From: Chondrus crispus | Taxonomy: Eukaryota > Rhodophyta > Florideophyceae > Gigartinales > Gigartinaceae | Length of the DNA: 64,000 nucleotides | Direction: 5' to 3' | Assembly (NCBI RefSeq): GCF_000350225.1 | Contig: NW_005178851.1 | Coordinates: 62,001-126,000, forward strand | Shown: piece by piece, positions 18,431-29,809 of the stretch | Position numbering within the stretch: the first letter of the stretch is position 1 | How the letters are laid out: each line of letters begins with the position of its first letter | Notes under the pieces: generated by a model | Told to the model about the DNA's origin: nothing | Databases searched by the model: none | The model's input: the letters and a program-made list of their open reading frames with translations, nothing else | Position numbers and translations under genes: made by a program

Positions 18431-21400
18431 GGTACCAAGTCGAGTCGACATCCTGGAAAAGGGGGCAAGGGTTTCACGAAGCCTTTGTATTTAAATTGAT
18501 GTTCCTGTCGAGCGTCAGGAGACGCCATCGTCGTCTGTGTCGGGTTCGCGTAGGGGTCGACGTCCCTACGGGCGACAAACTATACAGTACAGCAGCACAA
18601 ATTGAGACTAAACATCGGTTCGGGATCCCCGCATCTTCTGGCGGTGTCGCTCACGAGCGGCAACCACACACTTTCTTTTTCAACTCGATCTATCCAATCC
18701 CCGTAGGGGACGGCGGGAAGATGACGAGCAGAGTCTCGACGAAATCATCTTGATTTCGCCTGCGGCGACGAGACCTCTTTGGTAGTTGCGCACCAAATCG
18801 GTGCAGAGTGAGGCAAACTGCGGCGCAACGGAATCGCAGATCTTCGGTCCTTCGGCGAGTGTCCCTCGATGTTTGGACATCGATGTATCCTCATTCATGG
18901 TGGTACCGTCTGCCTTGATCGCCTTGGCGAAGACCCCGTCGAGATCCATCTCTCCTTTTCCTGCTCGTCAGCTTTGCACGCACAGAGTTACTGTACGTCT
19001 CCGTTTCGCAGGCTTGGCTCCTCGTCCATTTTTTTCAAACGTAATGCTGACGACGTCCTCGTCCTCGCTTTGTGAGATTTACCTTCCGAACCCCCTTTCC
19101 TCCGCTTGATCCTCAAGGATCGTTGGTGACGTTTCACGTCTGTGGCCAACAGCCTGGTGACTAGTTCAACCGTAGCGATTGACCTTATTAACGGGACACC
19201 GACATCGTTCGGGGGTGGTAAATAATTCGTACGACCGTTGGTTACCCATCCAAAGCTCTGTCGCTGGCAGCGAACAGTGTGGCAGTTTGGTTTCCCTGCT
19301 TGGGCTCTTCGACATGGTCCTCAGTGAGCATTTCGTGTCGGGATAGAGTTACTCCTCACAATTTTCCTCCCCTTCTGCGCTCCCTACAAACCGTTAGCTC
19401 GTTCCAAAGTGGGGTTGGCGTCGTGTCGCGGAGTCGGGTTTCACCCTCAAATAAAAATTGTACATTGACTAGTTTTCTCCGTCGGGGCGAAGAAGCGGAT
19501 GAACCTTCTAGGCGAGTGCGCGTCACTAGTTTTGCGAAGTCGTCCCCGATTTGTAGACAACGGCTCACGTTCCCTCATTTCTGCTTCCTGATTTGGCATC
19601 CCCCATCTTGCGCCTTCTCGTCCTTGGTAACACTAGGGCAGCTTGTCCTTCCTCTCGACTCGATACACGCGTAATAAATTAATTACGTTCGACGCGGCGC
19701 CTTTCTTCCTCGATCTGGCATCGCCTGGTTCGGATAACACGATTTTTTTCTTCGCTTCCCGCGGTGCGGGGTTGGATCTCTGCTTCGCATGAGTCGTAAG
19801 ATTACCTAGACCAAAACAAATTAAAGAAAACAAACGAAAACGAAACGATACACCGAAGTGCAGTACAACAACAAGAAGTGAGTGAGGAGGTTACGGTGTC
19901 AATAAATCCTTGATGAAGGCGTGATACAACACAGTAAGGCGACACAGCGTCGCTGTTGATCGGGAGTGGTGCGGGCAAGTGACGGTGTTCACGATCCGAT
20001 TGCGTGTCCCTTCGAGGGTGTGCAGTTATAACTTCGACGAAGTTTTGGGGTTCGCTTTCCGGCGTGGTGTCAGGCCTTATGTTCTGCGAACAGTCCCCAC
20101 GGCGTCGCGACACGTGTCCATTAAATTTGATTAAAAACCCCGATGATTTGTCGTGTTCCATTTTGACTTCACAGAATTTGTCCGTCTGTCTCCCCTTGGG
20201 AGTACAGTGCCTCTGAATTCTCTTCGTGAACCCGCTCTGTTGAGGGCAGTATGCCGATCTAAACGTCGTTTCGCATTCCGCGCCGGTGCCGTGCGTGGGT
20301 CCATACCAGTAAACGTTAGACTCGTTTCCTCATTAGTGCGTATGGTGGTCATCCACCTTCCCTCCGCCTTCCGTTCCATTCTCTTTGGAACCGATCAAGC
20401 GTCGTTCCTCACGAGTCCTCCCCGTTTCCTTCTTGCCTCTCATCATCGTTGATGTACAGTCCTCAGCGTGCACACGAATCAAGCGCTTGCGTACGGGGTC
20501 CACTCAAACTGTACCTCCGTTTGCGAGTTGACTACCTTTCTTCTGACCGTGCTTCCGCGTCGAACCAAAACCGAAGTCACCCTGACCATGTGCATCTCCT
20601 TACGACGACCAATAAAAAACCCTCCGCTACGAGCGGCGGTGTTCCTCACCATCCTGTGAATTGCTCTTGAGAGCTTGACCGGCGATGTCGCATCTCGCCT
20701 CATCCACTTCCTTTCGATCCGCCTCGCTAACTTGCTCACGCACATCAACTGGATCTTTCCCAAACCTTCTCTCGCGGCTCGAAGGTAACCCGCTCGTCTG
20801 TCTGACACAGCCCCTTATCCCTTAGGGAGTACAGTCAAATGCTCTACCGATTGAGTTACCGGGAGCACTCTTGTAGGGTACTCGCGGCTATATGAGTCGT
20901 GACCCTTACATCATCTATGATAATCTGACACACCCTCTTCAGAACCACGCTTGTGCCTTCACTTACACTCTTCCGAATGCGTTCCGCTCTCTCCCTTCTG
21001 ACGCCGTCTGGTTGCCACCAGACAATTCCTTAATTAGGCACAGTCTGTCGTGCTCGGTCACTCGTAGAGCACGCTTCTTCCTCGGCTCGACACGCAGCGT
21101 ATTTAATTAATTACGACCAACAGCTAGCAATCCCTTCTCGATCGTAAACGTCCGGCTTATTCACACGAGACCTGGTACGCTTGCTCGTGTGACGTCGTCG
21201 CCCGCGGTGCGGAGGTCTTGCTCTCTGCGTCACATAAAAAGTAAAAATGAACAAAACAAAAACGAAACGAAACAGAACAGTATGAAAACAAAAATGACGG
21301 AAGTGGGTTACTGTGGTAAACCGGTAAATAGGTCGCTCGCAATATGTGCGTCCGTGCCAGTTCTTGCTGATCCAACTCAGCAATAGTTTTCCTAGATGAG

Positions 21401-21932
21401 GCCGTCGATCCTGGCAGAGTACGGGTTACCAAGCGGGTTTTTGACACAGTATCGTCGTGGGTATGTGTCTCCGGTGGTCTCCGATCGTAGCAGGTAGAGG
21501 GCGAACGTTCCCTTACTTGGGAATGTGACGGTGCATGTGGGCATCTCTTTCAGCTCTTCGATCAGGGTCATATCGCGACTTAGCCTCCGCACGGTTTTAG
21601 CCTGCGTGCCGCAACAACTAAAAAATATTCTTTTTGATTAAATGATCTTCCACGGGGGCGGACCGCTGATCCGGATTGTCATTTCACATGCATCCGTCGA
21701 TTTCGTGTGCGTATTTTCCGGGAGGCTCCTTGCCTTATCCGGACATACAGTCTCACTTCCCTTCCTTGATAACGCGTCGCGCGTCCTTTCTTCCTTCTGG
21801 AGGGGCCCCGGGGGCTACCTACCTTGCTTCCTCTGCTCTCACTTTCCTCATCCGCAAAATCAGCGAATGCGTTTCTCCCTCGAATTTCTGACTTCTCTGT
21901 TCTCCCTAACCTACTAGTTCTATTTGCGGTGG
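18431..21932 (-). other. Element C internal non-coding stretch between antisense gene and pol
   Basis: About 3.5 kb with no credible gene. Two related blocks about 1.43 kb apart (about 19660-19860 and 21080-21290) share AATTAATTACG, a T-rich run on the minus strand and CCGCGGTGCGG-like words, so part of the stretch is an old internal duplication. It corresponds in size to 7391-8917 plus 29810-32268 of A (about 3.9 against 4.1 kb between pol and antisense gene) but is mostly unalignable with it. Confidence 0.5.
20829..20869 (-). ncRNA. tRNA 5'-half-like fragment
   Basis: The minus strand reads GCTCCCGGTAACTCAATCGG then TAGAGCATTTGACTGTA: an acceptor-like start, a D arm (ACTC/GAGC around AATCGGTA) and the start of an anticodon arm. 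The 3' half is not tRNA-like; instead a small palindrome (TCCCTTAGGGA) follows. I read it as a captured tRNA fragment, not a working gene. Confidence 0.35.
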
Positions 21933-24900
21933 TTATCCCGGTTGTGCGTGCGACGCCTGCGCAGGTAAGGGTAGCCGTTTCCTTCGGAAATATGTGACTA
22001 CCGCGCTGCGGGGGATTTGCTCAATAGGTTCCCACGTTGCGGCCTCGATGGTATATCCATACCATCGCCCTTTGAGAATTAATTTCTCGTCTTGAAATCC
22101 ATGATCGACGATTCTGTCGATTACGTACTCTACGTCCTCGTTCGTCTCTACTCGCACGGGGTTATTTTCTTCCCACTCCTGAAGATCCTTCAGTCCGTTC
22201 TGCGTATCCAAACCGTCTGAATCCGTTCCGGTTGACGCGCTTGCGCGAGGGTCATCTTTTTCTGATATGTTTCCATGTCTTTCCCCGTTCGTCGTCCTGC
22301 GGAAGTGTAGCGCCTGGCTTAAACCGGTGACCGGCGCGTAGTCCATCGGACTTGGGGCTAATTCTACCCGATCACGCGATACACGCTCCTCTTGATCTCT
22401 AATAACAATGACGATCGTATTTTCATTTGACTCTCTAACTTGGTATGGACCGGTGGCGACTTGGGCTAGCTTGTGCTTTGGTTCGCTTGCCGTTCCTTGT
22501 TCTTTTCGGAGGAATACGTAGGATCCCACTGGGATGTCGTACCTTGGTTTGCGAAGTCTCGCATCGAAGTTTCGCTTGTAGCGCGCTTGCTACTTCTGTA
22601 GGCTCTTGTCTGTGTTTTTCATTAGACTTTCCAGCCATGATTGCCACTTCAAGTAGTACGCTCGCGAAGAGCTGAAATGTTCCAACTGCGGCTGTGTTTA
22701 CAGCGCGATACTTCTCGGTGCTCGGGGTAATACTAATTCGAACGGGGCAATGTTTGTGGTTCGATGAACCTGAGTGTTGTAAGCAAACGTCACCGCGTCA
22801 CTAAATAGGTCCCAATCCTTCGGATGTTCTCCGACTTATTTCCTCAGCGCGGAAGTGAGCGTGCGATTAAATCTTTAAACTTGGCCGTTGGCTTGCGGGT
22901 GGTACGTAGTCGTGAAAACGTTGCGAATACCGAGAATTCGGCAAACGTTCTGAAAGAACCGGGCTGTGAACTGTGTCCCATTGTCGGACAGCAGCTTGAC
23001 CGGCGGTCCGTACACGAATACCTAATGGTGAACGAAGGCCTGCGCGATGTGCGCGGCTGATATCTTCTTCAACGGTACGGTTCGTACCAGTTTCCAGTAT
23101 CGATCGCTGATCACGAGAATATACTGATTTCCTCGTTTAGTTGTAATTAGCTCGCCGAGGATGTCGATGGCGACAAACTCCAGCGGAGCTTTGGGCGTGA
23201 ACAGCTTCATATCCTTCGTGTTTCTTCTTAACTTCACCCTTTCCCGCGCACATGCGGCGCAATTCTTGGCGACTGCGTAGCAGTCTAGGGCCATCGTAGG
23301 CCAATGAAAATATATTCTCAAAGTCTTGTAAAGTTTCCTGCCTCCCGGTTGGCCTGCCAATTTTGCGTAGTGGCTCAACCCTAGGACGCGGTCCCTTAAC
23401 GATTGTGTTATCACTACTTGTACAAACTCCGCTGCAGTACGGCATAGAGTTCCTTCGAGTTCCTCGGTCTCCGTGCTGAACGTTGTCACCTTTCCGGCGT
23501 CCATTTCTTCCTTGATGCGGTTGCAGAAGGGGTCGACGGCTTGCTCGCGAATGAGCTCCTCCGGAGTGACAGCTTGGAATTGATCGAGGCGCTCAGGGGC
23601 GGTCCCCCCGTCAAGAGCGAGGATGTCGTCTATCGCGTCAAAACTTTCCTCGTTTTCCACTGTACCCTCCGCCGGTTCGGCCATAAAGCATGGGATTTTG
23701 TCGTCAATTTCGTCGACGGTTTCTCCTGCGGTCCGTAATCTTGACAGGGCATCAGCTCGACTGTTCGCCTTGCACTTCTTGTACTTGATTTCGAAATCAA
23801 ATTCCGAGAGGCGGAGCCTCCATTGGATTAATCTCCCGCTGGGGTGGGTTACGTTCACCAACCACCTCAATGAGGCATGGTCGGTATGCACGATGAAGTG
23901 TTCTCCATATAGATATGGTCTTAAAGTCTGTACGGCCCAAATTACCGCTAGGCATTCTTTTTCTGATACAGAATAGTTTCTCTCGGCTGCGGCTAACGTT
24001 CTTGAAAAGAACCCGATGGGTTTGCGTTGCGCATCCGGTTGTGTTTGAAATAATGCAGCGCCGATTTGATAGTCGCTTGCATCGGTATCTACCGAGTAGG
24101 GTAGGTTCTTCTTCGGCAGCGCCAACACCGGCGGCGCCAAGATAGCGTCCTTGAGCTTATGAAAAGCTTTTTCGCACGGTTCGTCGAATCCTTCCAACTG
24201 GACTGGTTGTCCTTTCCTCAACAGTTGATTGAGCGGATGCGCGATTTTCGCATAATGCGGAACAAATCTGCGGTAGACATTACAAAGTCTCAAAAAGCTC
24301 CTGAGCTGGGTCTGCGTTTGAGCGTATCTCACTTGTTCCAATGCGACGGTTCGCGCAGCGTCCACTTCCAATGTACCTGGCCGAACGACATGGCCCAAGT
24401 ACTTGATCTTTTCGACGAAAAATTCACACTTGCGAAGCTTGAGCTTCACACCTGCCTTCTCCAATACAGAAAGTATTTCATCCACGTGCACGATGTGCTC
24501 CTCCCACGACTTGCTAAAAATTATTATGTCGTCCAGATACACCAAACAGCACTTCCAACGGAACGGAGAGAGCAGGATATCCATTGCTCTCTGAAACGTC
24601 GCTGGCGCGTTAGTTAGCCCGAAGGGCATTGTTGAGAAGCGATACAGTCCTGAGTGACACGAAAATGCGGTCTTGTCGCGGTCGCGCTCAGGGATAAGCA
24701 TCTGCCAATATCCCGAGATCGCGCCCAACGCGGAGAAAACCTTGGTGTCACCAAGCGAGTCCAGGCACTCATCCATGCGCGGTAAAGGGTACGTGTCCTT
24801 TACCGTTACCGCGTTTAACCGGCGATAGTCTACGCAAAAGCGCATGGATCCGTCCGGCTTCGGCACTAATAAAACGGGCGACGCCCATTCTGACTGCGCC

Positions 24901-25631
24901 GGTTCGATGACTCCTGCTTCAAACATCTTCTGTACTTCTGCGTCCTTGACCTCCCGAGCCTTTGGACCGGCTCGGTAGGGAGCTTGTGCAATTGGCCTTG
25001 TATCCGGGGCCAGTTCAATCCGGTGGATCGTGGTGTTGATCTCACCGAGGGTCCCATCCCACATGCGGGAATACTTTTTCAACATTCGTCAGAATCTTTC
25101 GCGCAGCCGGTCCGGCACGTGGCTCAGGTCGAGTTCCTCCATGTCCGGCGGGGGAGGCTCAATCCGCCGCTCGGGCTTCGTAGTTGCCGTCGCGGAGAGC
25201 CTTTCCTCCCGTTCTCCTTGCTGTTCCTCGCCATCTTGATCCGACTGTTCGCATCTTGTCTCGCCCGTAGGCGTCTTGGTGGAATCAGGGAAATTTTCCT
25301 TCTTCCTTTCTTGAATTCCGAGAACTTCACCAATGGTGGTTTTGCTCTCGAGCGCGGCCCTCGGGTGCGGTAATAATTCTGCCACCACTTGGCCTTTTTG
25401 CACCCTGACAGGGTACGTCCTAAAATTTGCAACGAGTAAACGAAATGGCTGGTCAGGCTCGATCTGAACAACACCATTTGTACACGTCAGCCCGTGCCTT
25501 TCGTACAACGACGAGTACGGCTGAACCAAAACCAAGCCCGCCTTCTTCGAGGTGCATTCCACGACGCGTTGCGTCCCTGGCTCGATAGTCGTGGCTCTTG
25601 CCACTTTTACTTTAGGGGAAATTCGCTCCAC
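21933..25631 (-). pseudogene. RT, RNase H, integrase and chromodomain of element C with in-frame stops
   Basis: One continuous frame with several stops. After the shared TGA before RT, a stop at 25089-25091 (CGA to TGA type) precedes MLKKYSRMW. 25085-23022 is open for 687 codons with RT (VLLVPKPDGSMRF, YLDD), RNase H (DTDASDYQIGAAL, SLRWLVN) and the integrase zinc finger with both Cys (CAAC) and the first Asp (FVAIDILGE). A stop at 23022-23024 replaces the Trp kept in A (HHWVFVYGP). The catalytic Glu of GQVERF is itself a stop (TAA 22877-22875), with more near 22846 and 22702. 22529-21933 is open again: LAQVATGPYQVRE and a chromodomain (EYVIDRIVDHG, RWYGYTIEAATWEP). Dead integrase. Confidence 0.85.
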
Positions 25632-26320
25632 CTTTCAATCATTCTCGTCCTCTCCCGGGACGAGATTCTTCTTCCCTTTTCTCGTCGAGAACCGCCAAAC
25701 TATCGGAACCTCCGAGAAACCCGCCAACTCAACCGTTTTCTTCCTTGGATAAATTGCTTCCACAAACCGGTCACAGTAGTCCGCGCCTAGAATCAGCGGG
25801 ACGGCTAGTTTTTCGCATACAATAAACTCGGCTGTGGCCACAAATTTTCCAAGCCTCACAGGCATTCTAATTGTGCCGAGAGTCTGGAGTGGCCTGTTGT
25901 TTGCGTCGCCAATGTCTTGGGTCGGTCCGTAGGACACTAGAGATTCCATTCCAGCTGGGAGTTCCGATTTTCGCACAAGGTTTGGTCCCGCGCCGGTGTC
26001 TAAAACAGACAACACCCGGCTCATCAATCCGACTGTTGTCCAATGTCGGCGTAAACTTTGTAGTTTTTTCGCGCAAGAACCAAAATCTTCTCGGGACACT
26101 CCCTTCGCTTAACCCTGTACCAGGGTCTTCGAACTTCTTCCAGCGGATGATCTCTGGCTCGGCTCAAAATTTTCTTGACTTGAGCTGGCCCTGTGGGGGC
26201 TTATCCACCAATCCAACAACCTCCTCCTCGAGGCCTGTTTTTCCATCAGAGACGGGGAACGGGGCTGAGCCCCGGGCACAGTACGTCGACCCTGTGCCTC
26301 TCGCGGCTCACGCGAGATTC
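25632..26320 (-). pseudogene. Protease region of element C
   Basis: Protease frame 26099-25635 with the active site DTGAGPN and LILGADYC, ending in the same TGA that ends the protease frame of A. Upstream of about 26060 the frame differs from the one in A (the A residues ARKKYKVYADIG appear only out of frame), so C has an extra frameshift between gag and protease. Confidence 0.7.
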
Positions 26321-26326
26321 CCCTCC

Positions 26327-28633
26327 CTAGTTTTCCTGCCGCTGCGGGATCCTTCTCACATCCGACGGCGCGGGCCCCGCGGCGGGCCCTCTGAAGGGTT
26401 GGTTCGACCTCGGCGTTGAAGCACTCGGCGTGCTCGCTGCCTGCGAATCGAACCAGTTCTTGACATTCAGATAAGTCGTCGATGGTATCCCTATCCTCTC
26501 CATCGGAGACAACGCCTCATAATTTTCCAAAACTCGGTGCATTTCCCGGAGGGAAAGAATGCACGTTGGCGCGGCGAGCCCCTTTTCATAGCAATGATAG
26601 CACACCAGTCCGTGCGTCTTGACGGGATATTGCAGCCTAGGTCCTCCACGGGCCGGTGGTCTTCCTTGACGTTGCGGCCTTCCCATCCAGCCTGGCCTTC
26701 GAAACGTTGTACCCTTGTCTTCTATCGGAATGGGGGGCGCCAGCGTGTGGCCGTGCCCCCGAAACATCATCACGGGATCCGTGGGGTCTGAAAACGACTC
26801 CGTCGTGTATGTGGGTGTCAGTAAAGTTGACGACCCGCTTGCCCCGTAGTCCTCGTTTCCCTAGCCCTCCGAGGGCTCAATGAACTCGCCTTCGGCTACC
26901 AACGCGCCCTCGTAGTGATTTTCGCTACTTCCATGCGCACCGCGCTCATCTGACGCGGAAATTGACTCGGCTAAATGGACGGCGGCATGACTTTTGCGAC
27001 CGGGATAAGAAGCCCTCGGCTTCTTACCTGCCCGGATCGTCGACGGCGTCTGGATCGTGACCTTCTTGGTCTTCTTGTCCTTAGCGCGGCTCGCCGAGCC
27101 ATGCGCCTTCGCGTAATTAACTAGTCTCAAAAACGAAACGTCCCGATTGTCTTGCCGGTATTGAGATACCATCGGCTTGATACTCGAATCGAGTCCTTCA
27201 ATAAACATCGTCATTTGTTCTTCCATCGAATATACGTTTCCACATCGATTGCTGGCGTCCGTCAAACGGATATAAAATTCCATCTCGTCTTCAGACGGTC
27301 TTTGCTGAACCTCTCGCAATGCGAGTACGGCTTGACGGATCGCCTCGTCGGTTGCGAAACTCCTCAACAACCACTGTACGGCCTCCGCCCAAACGGATAC
27401 TTTTCCGTGGTGGGACCCGGCCGTCTGAGACACCGAAGTGTACTGCCTCAAGGCGATGCCGCTTAGAAATTGGGGCAACAAGCAGATCGCTTGCCCCTCG
27501 TTCATTTCTTGAGTATCAAACTCTTGAACTAATTTTGCCAAAAAATCCAACACAAGGACTCCGTCCTCACCTGGGAACGTGTTGTCCTTCTTCACCTTAG
27601 GCGGAATATCCCTCCTGATTTTTTGCACGGCGGTCCGCCTGGAACTTGACAAATATGTCTGCGGGTTCCGCAAGCGGTACGTTCGGTACGAAAGTAATTT
27701 CTTGAAGAGGTAGTTGGTCGGATTCAGCTCCTCCAACTACTCCCATCGCGGCCCGCGCGGCGTTGCGACATCTTCGGGCTCGGCGTCCTTATCTCTCCGC
27801 GAGGCGGACGAAGTGACTCCGCCTCGTCTGGAGGAAATTTTCTTGCCTGACAAAATTCCGTTTCCTTCTTCTGAACGGCGTTCGGAATCGCCTGAATGGT
27901 TCGACGAACCGCCGTTACCATCTTCGGAGGGACCAAGCGACTCCGACTGTGAGTCGCGGTTCTCCGGATGGTCACTACAGTGACCCTTGCTTGTACGTCG
28001 CTTGTCCTTCCTTGAGGGCTTCGACTTGGAACTCCGCTGCCGAGCGGGCTTGTCCTTCTTCGACCGACGGTCGCCCTCTCTACCCGAAGGGAGCGGCTCG
28101 TCGTCCGATCCTTGCGAAGCTTGATCCGCGGCGTGCTCAAGGTCCTTGAGTCGTTGCGCGGCGCGATCAAATCGGTCATCGATGCTTGCTCTGAATGTTC
28201 CTAAGGACTCCAGGGCTTGATTCGCGTCGCGCCTCGCGTCCTTGACCGAAATTTTCAACGAGGCTAGGACCTCCGGCTCCAGACCGTCGGTCGCCTCACC
28301 TCGCTCCTTCTCGACGAGATCCACTCGAGCCAACAGCTCTCCCAAAACGGTGTGGAATTTGGATGCTTGCAACTCTAGTTGCTTCCGGACGAGGGCTAAT
28401 TCAGCCTCGAGATTTTTCTTCGCTTCTTCGCGAATTTCGCTGCTCATCTTCTCCAAATTCTCGTCGAGGTCAGTCTTGTCGGCGGCTATCCCCGTAGGGG
28501 ATTCTTGATCTCCGGGGTCCGTGGCCGTATTGGCCTGGCTCCGGGTGCGAGGACCCCTCGGGATCCTCGACGCTCGTGCCGATCCGCTTCTACTCGCCCC
28601 GGGACCGACGTCCCCGGGTGCGCTTGTTGATAT
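26327..28633 (-). pseudogene. Gag of element C: start codon lost, two in-frame stops
   Basis: Aligns with the Gag of A along its full length in one frame. The initiator ATG of A is ATA here (28633-28631). A stop at 27737-27739 (GAG to TAG) separates the Lys/Ser-rich middle from the capsid block, and another ends the block at 26861-26863. The zinc knuckle reads CYHCYEKGLAAPTC, so its zinc-binding His is replaced by Leu. Non-functional. Confidence 0.85.
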
Positions 28634-28843
28634 TGCTTGTACGAGCGGACCTACGCAGCAAAAAAGTTACAAACAAAAAGAAAATAAAAAAAGAGTCCGT
28701 TACCCAGACCACTTGTCGTAGATAAAACAATTTCTAGGTCGGGAGACCACTTTTGTAGTGCGTCTCCAGACCGGGACTTTCGTAGGCAAAATTCTTGATC
28801 AGGTCTCCTGCACACGAAAAATTCTAGGTCGGGAGACCACTTT
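28634..28843 (-). other. Element C leader with two copies of the LTR-end/primer-site junction
   Basis: Complement contains TGGTCTCCCGACCTAGAA at 28839-28822, next to the LTR, and an identical copy at 28749-28732 that is also preceded by GCACTACAAAAG. Between them lies GGAGACC, able to pair with GGTCTCC. Element G has the same arrangement. Confidence 0.65.
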
Positions 28844-29809
28844 TGTAGTGCAATGCGCCTGTTAGGCAGAGACCAAGGTCCGACGGTCCAACACAAACAA
28901 CAGCAACAAAAACAACAACTGCCAACGGCACAGCGCTACGGAGTGTTCGAAGCTCCCTGTCCTCTTTAAGCGGGTTTGCGGCCCGCAGTAGCTCGGATCC
29001 CTGATAGGGGGGGCAAAGAGAAGGGCCCAGCCCGGGATCGGTAAATGGTGGTAGAGTCTTGTAAAGGCAACTGCTCGACGAGTTCGGAGGGGTGTTTAGG
29101 TAAACCTGGTCCGATGGGTCGTAAATCCAATGCTCGAAGAGTGCCTTGTACACCTTACACCCTTGATAAGGTTTTCGACGGGGACGTCGCAACGTAGCCC
29201 GTCGGGAAAGAAGAAAACGTAGCAGCGCTACAACGTCGTACTGCCCGATGGCAAAGTACCAACAACGGATCGGTCGCAACCAGATTCCGATGGAACCAAC
29301 ACTGAGAAAAGCACCACTGGTGCACCAACACAAAAGCCCGATGGCAAATGACGTCACGTTGCGGATCGCAATCCTACAAGGTGGGACCAACTCAAGATTA
29401 AGGGAAATTAGGATAGGGAAATAAAGGAAAATTGGTAAGGAAAAAGGGGACCCCCGAGCGCAAAGGATAAAGTAATCTGTAGTTAAAGGGAATGTCTTGT
29501 AAAAGACGGACTTCAACCAAGGCGATATCAGACTCTGGCAACTCGGGTTACCTTTACTGACTTGGTCGTCAGAGGGCTAAGGTATATATCGCCCCGCCGG
29601 AGCCAGTACAGTAGCTCGCGGCGCTAGATCCTAGATCTAATCTAATGTCAGCAAAATTAATGCTAACTAATTAACTAAATAAAATAAAATAATTAAAAAT
29701 TAAAACTGTGCAATTATTCACACGTGTGTCCCCCAAACCCGGACTACTTTTCATATCCAAATATTTTCCTTGCTTTTCACTCCCCTTTCCAGGTGCGTAT
29801 TGCACTACA
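28844..29809 (-). repeat. Element C 5' LTR
   Basis: 966 bp, ends TGTAGTGCAAT...ATTGCACTACA. Roughly ten differences from the 3' LTR by eye. TATATAT at 29583-29589 is a TATA candidate. ACGAG right after it (29810-29814) is the right half of the target duplication. Confidence 0.93.

Larger units (their letters stand above)
8918..29809 (-). mobile_element. Element C: Ty3/Gypsy chromovirus nested in A and itself split by B
   Basis: Same family as A, reversed. In element order: 5' LTR 29809-28844, primer site 28839-28822, gag 28633-26327, protease about 26320-25635, RT to chromodomain 25631-21933, long non-coding stretch, an antisense gene (plus strand, 16291-18017), polypurine tract 16199-16188 and the 3' LTR (16187-16175 plus 9873-8918). 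Flanks AGGAG 8913-8917 and ACGAG 29810-29814 match at 4 of 5 bases, fitting a 5-bp target duplication. The two LTRs differ at about 10 of 966 positions by eye. Gag lacks its ATG and has stops, and integrase has lost its catalytic Glu to a stop, so C is dead despite similar LTRs. Confidence 0.88.

Noticed and set aside
18099..18753. Overlapping Ser/Phe/Leu-rich frames
   Set aside because: Translation of a pyrimidine-rich tract; every frame looks similar.
5452..25091. RIP-type mutation as the cause of the stops
   Set aside because: Some stops are transitions (CGA to TGA, TGG to TAG), but others are transversions (TTG to TAG, GAG to TAG), so no consistent signature.
22824..27300. Plus-strand frames across element C
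   Set aside because: Antisense shadows of gag-pol. They lack a counterpart under selection, unlike the true antisense gene near the LTR.
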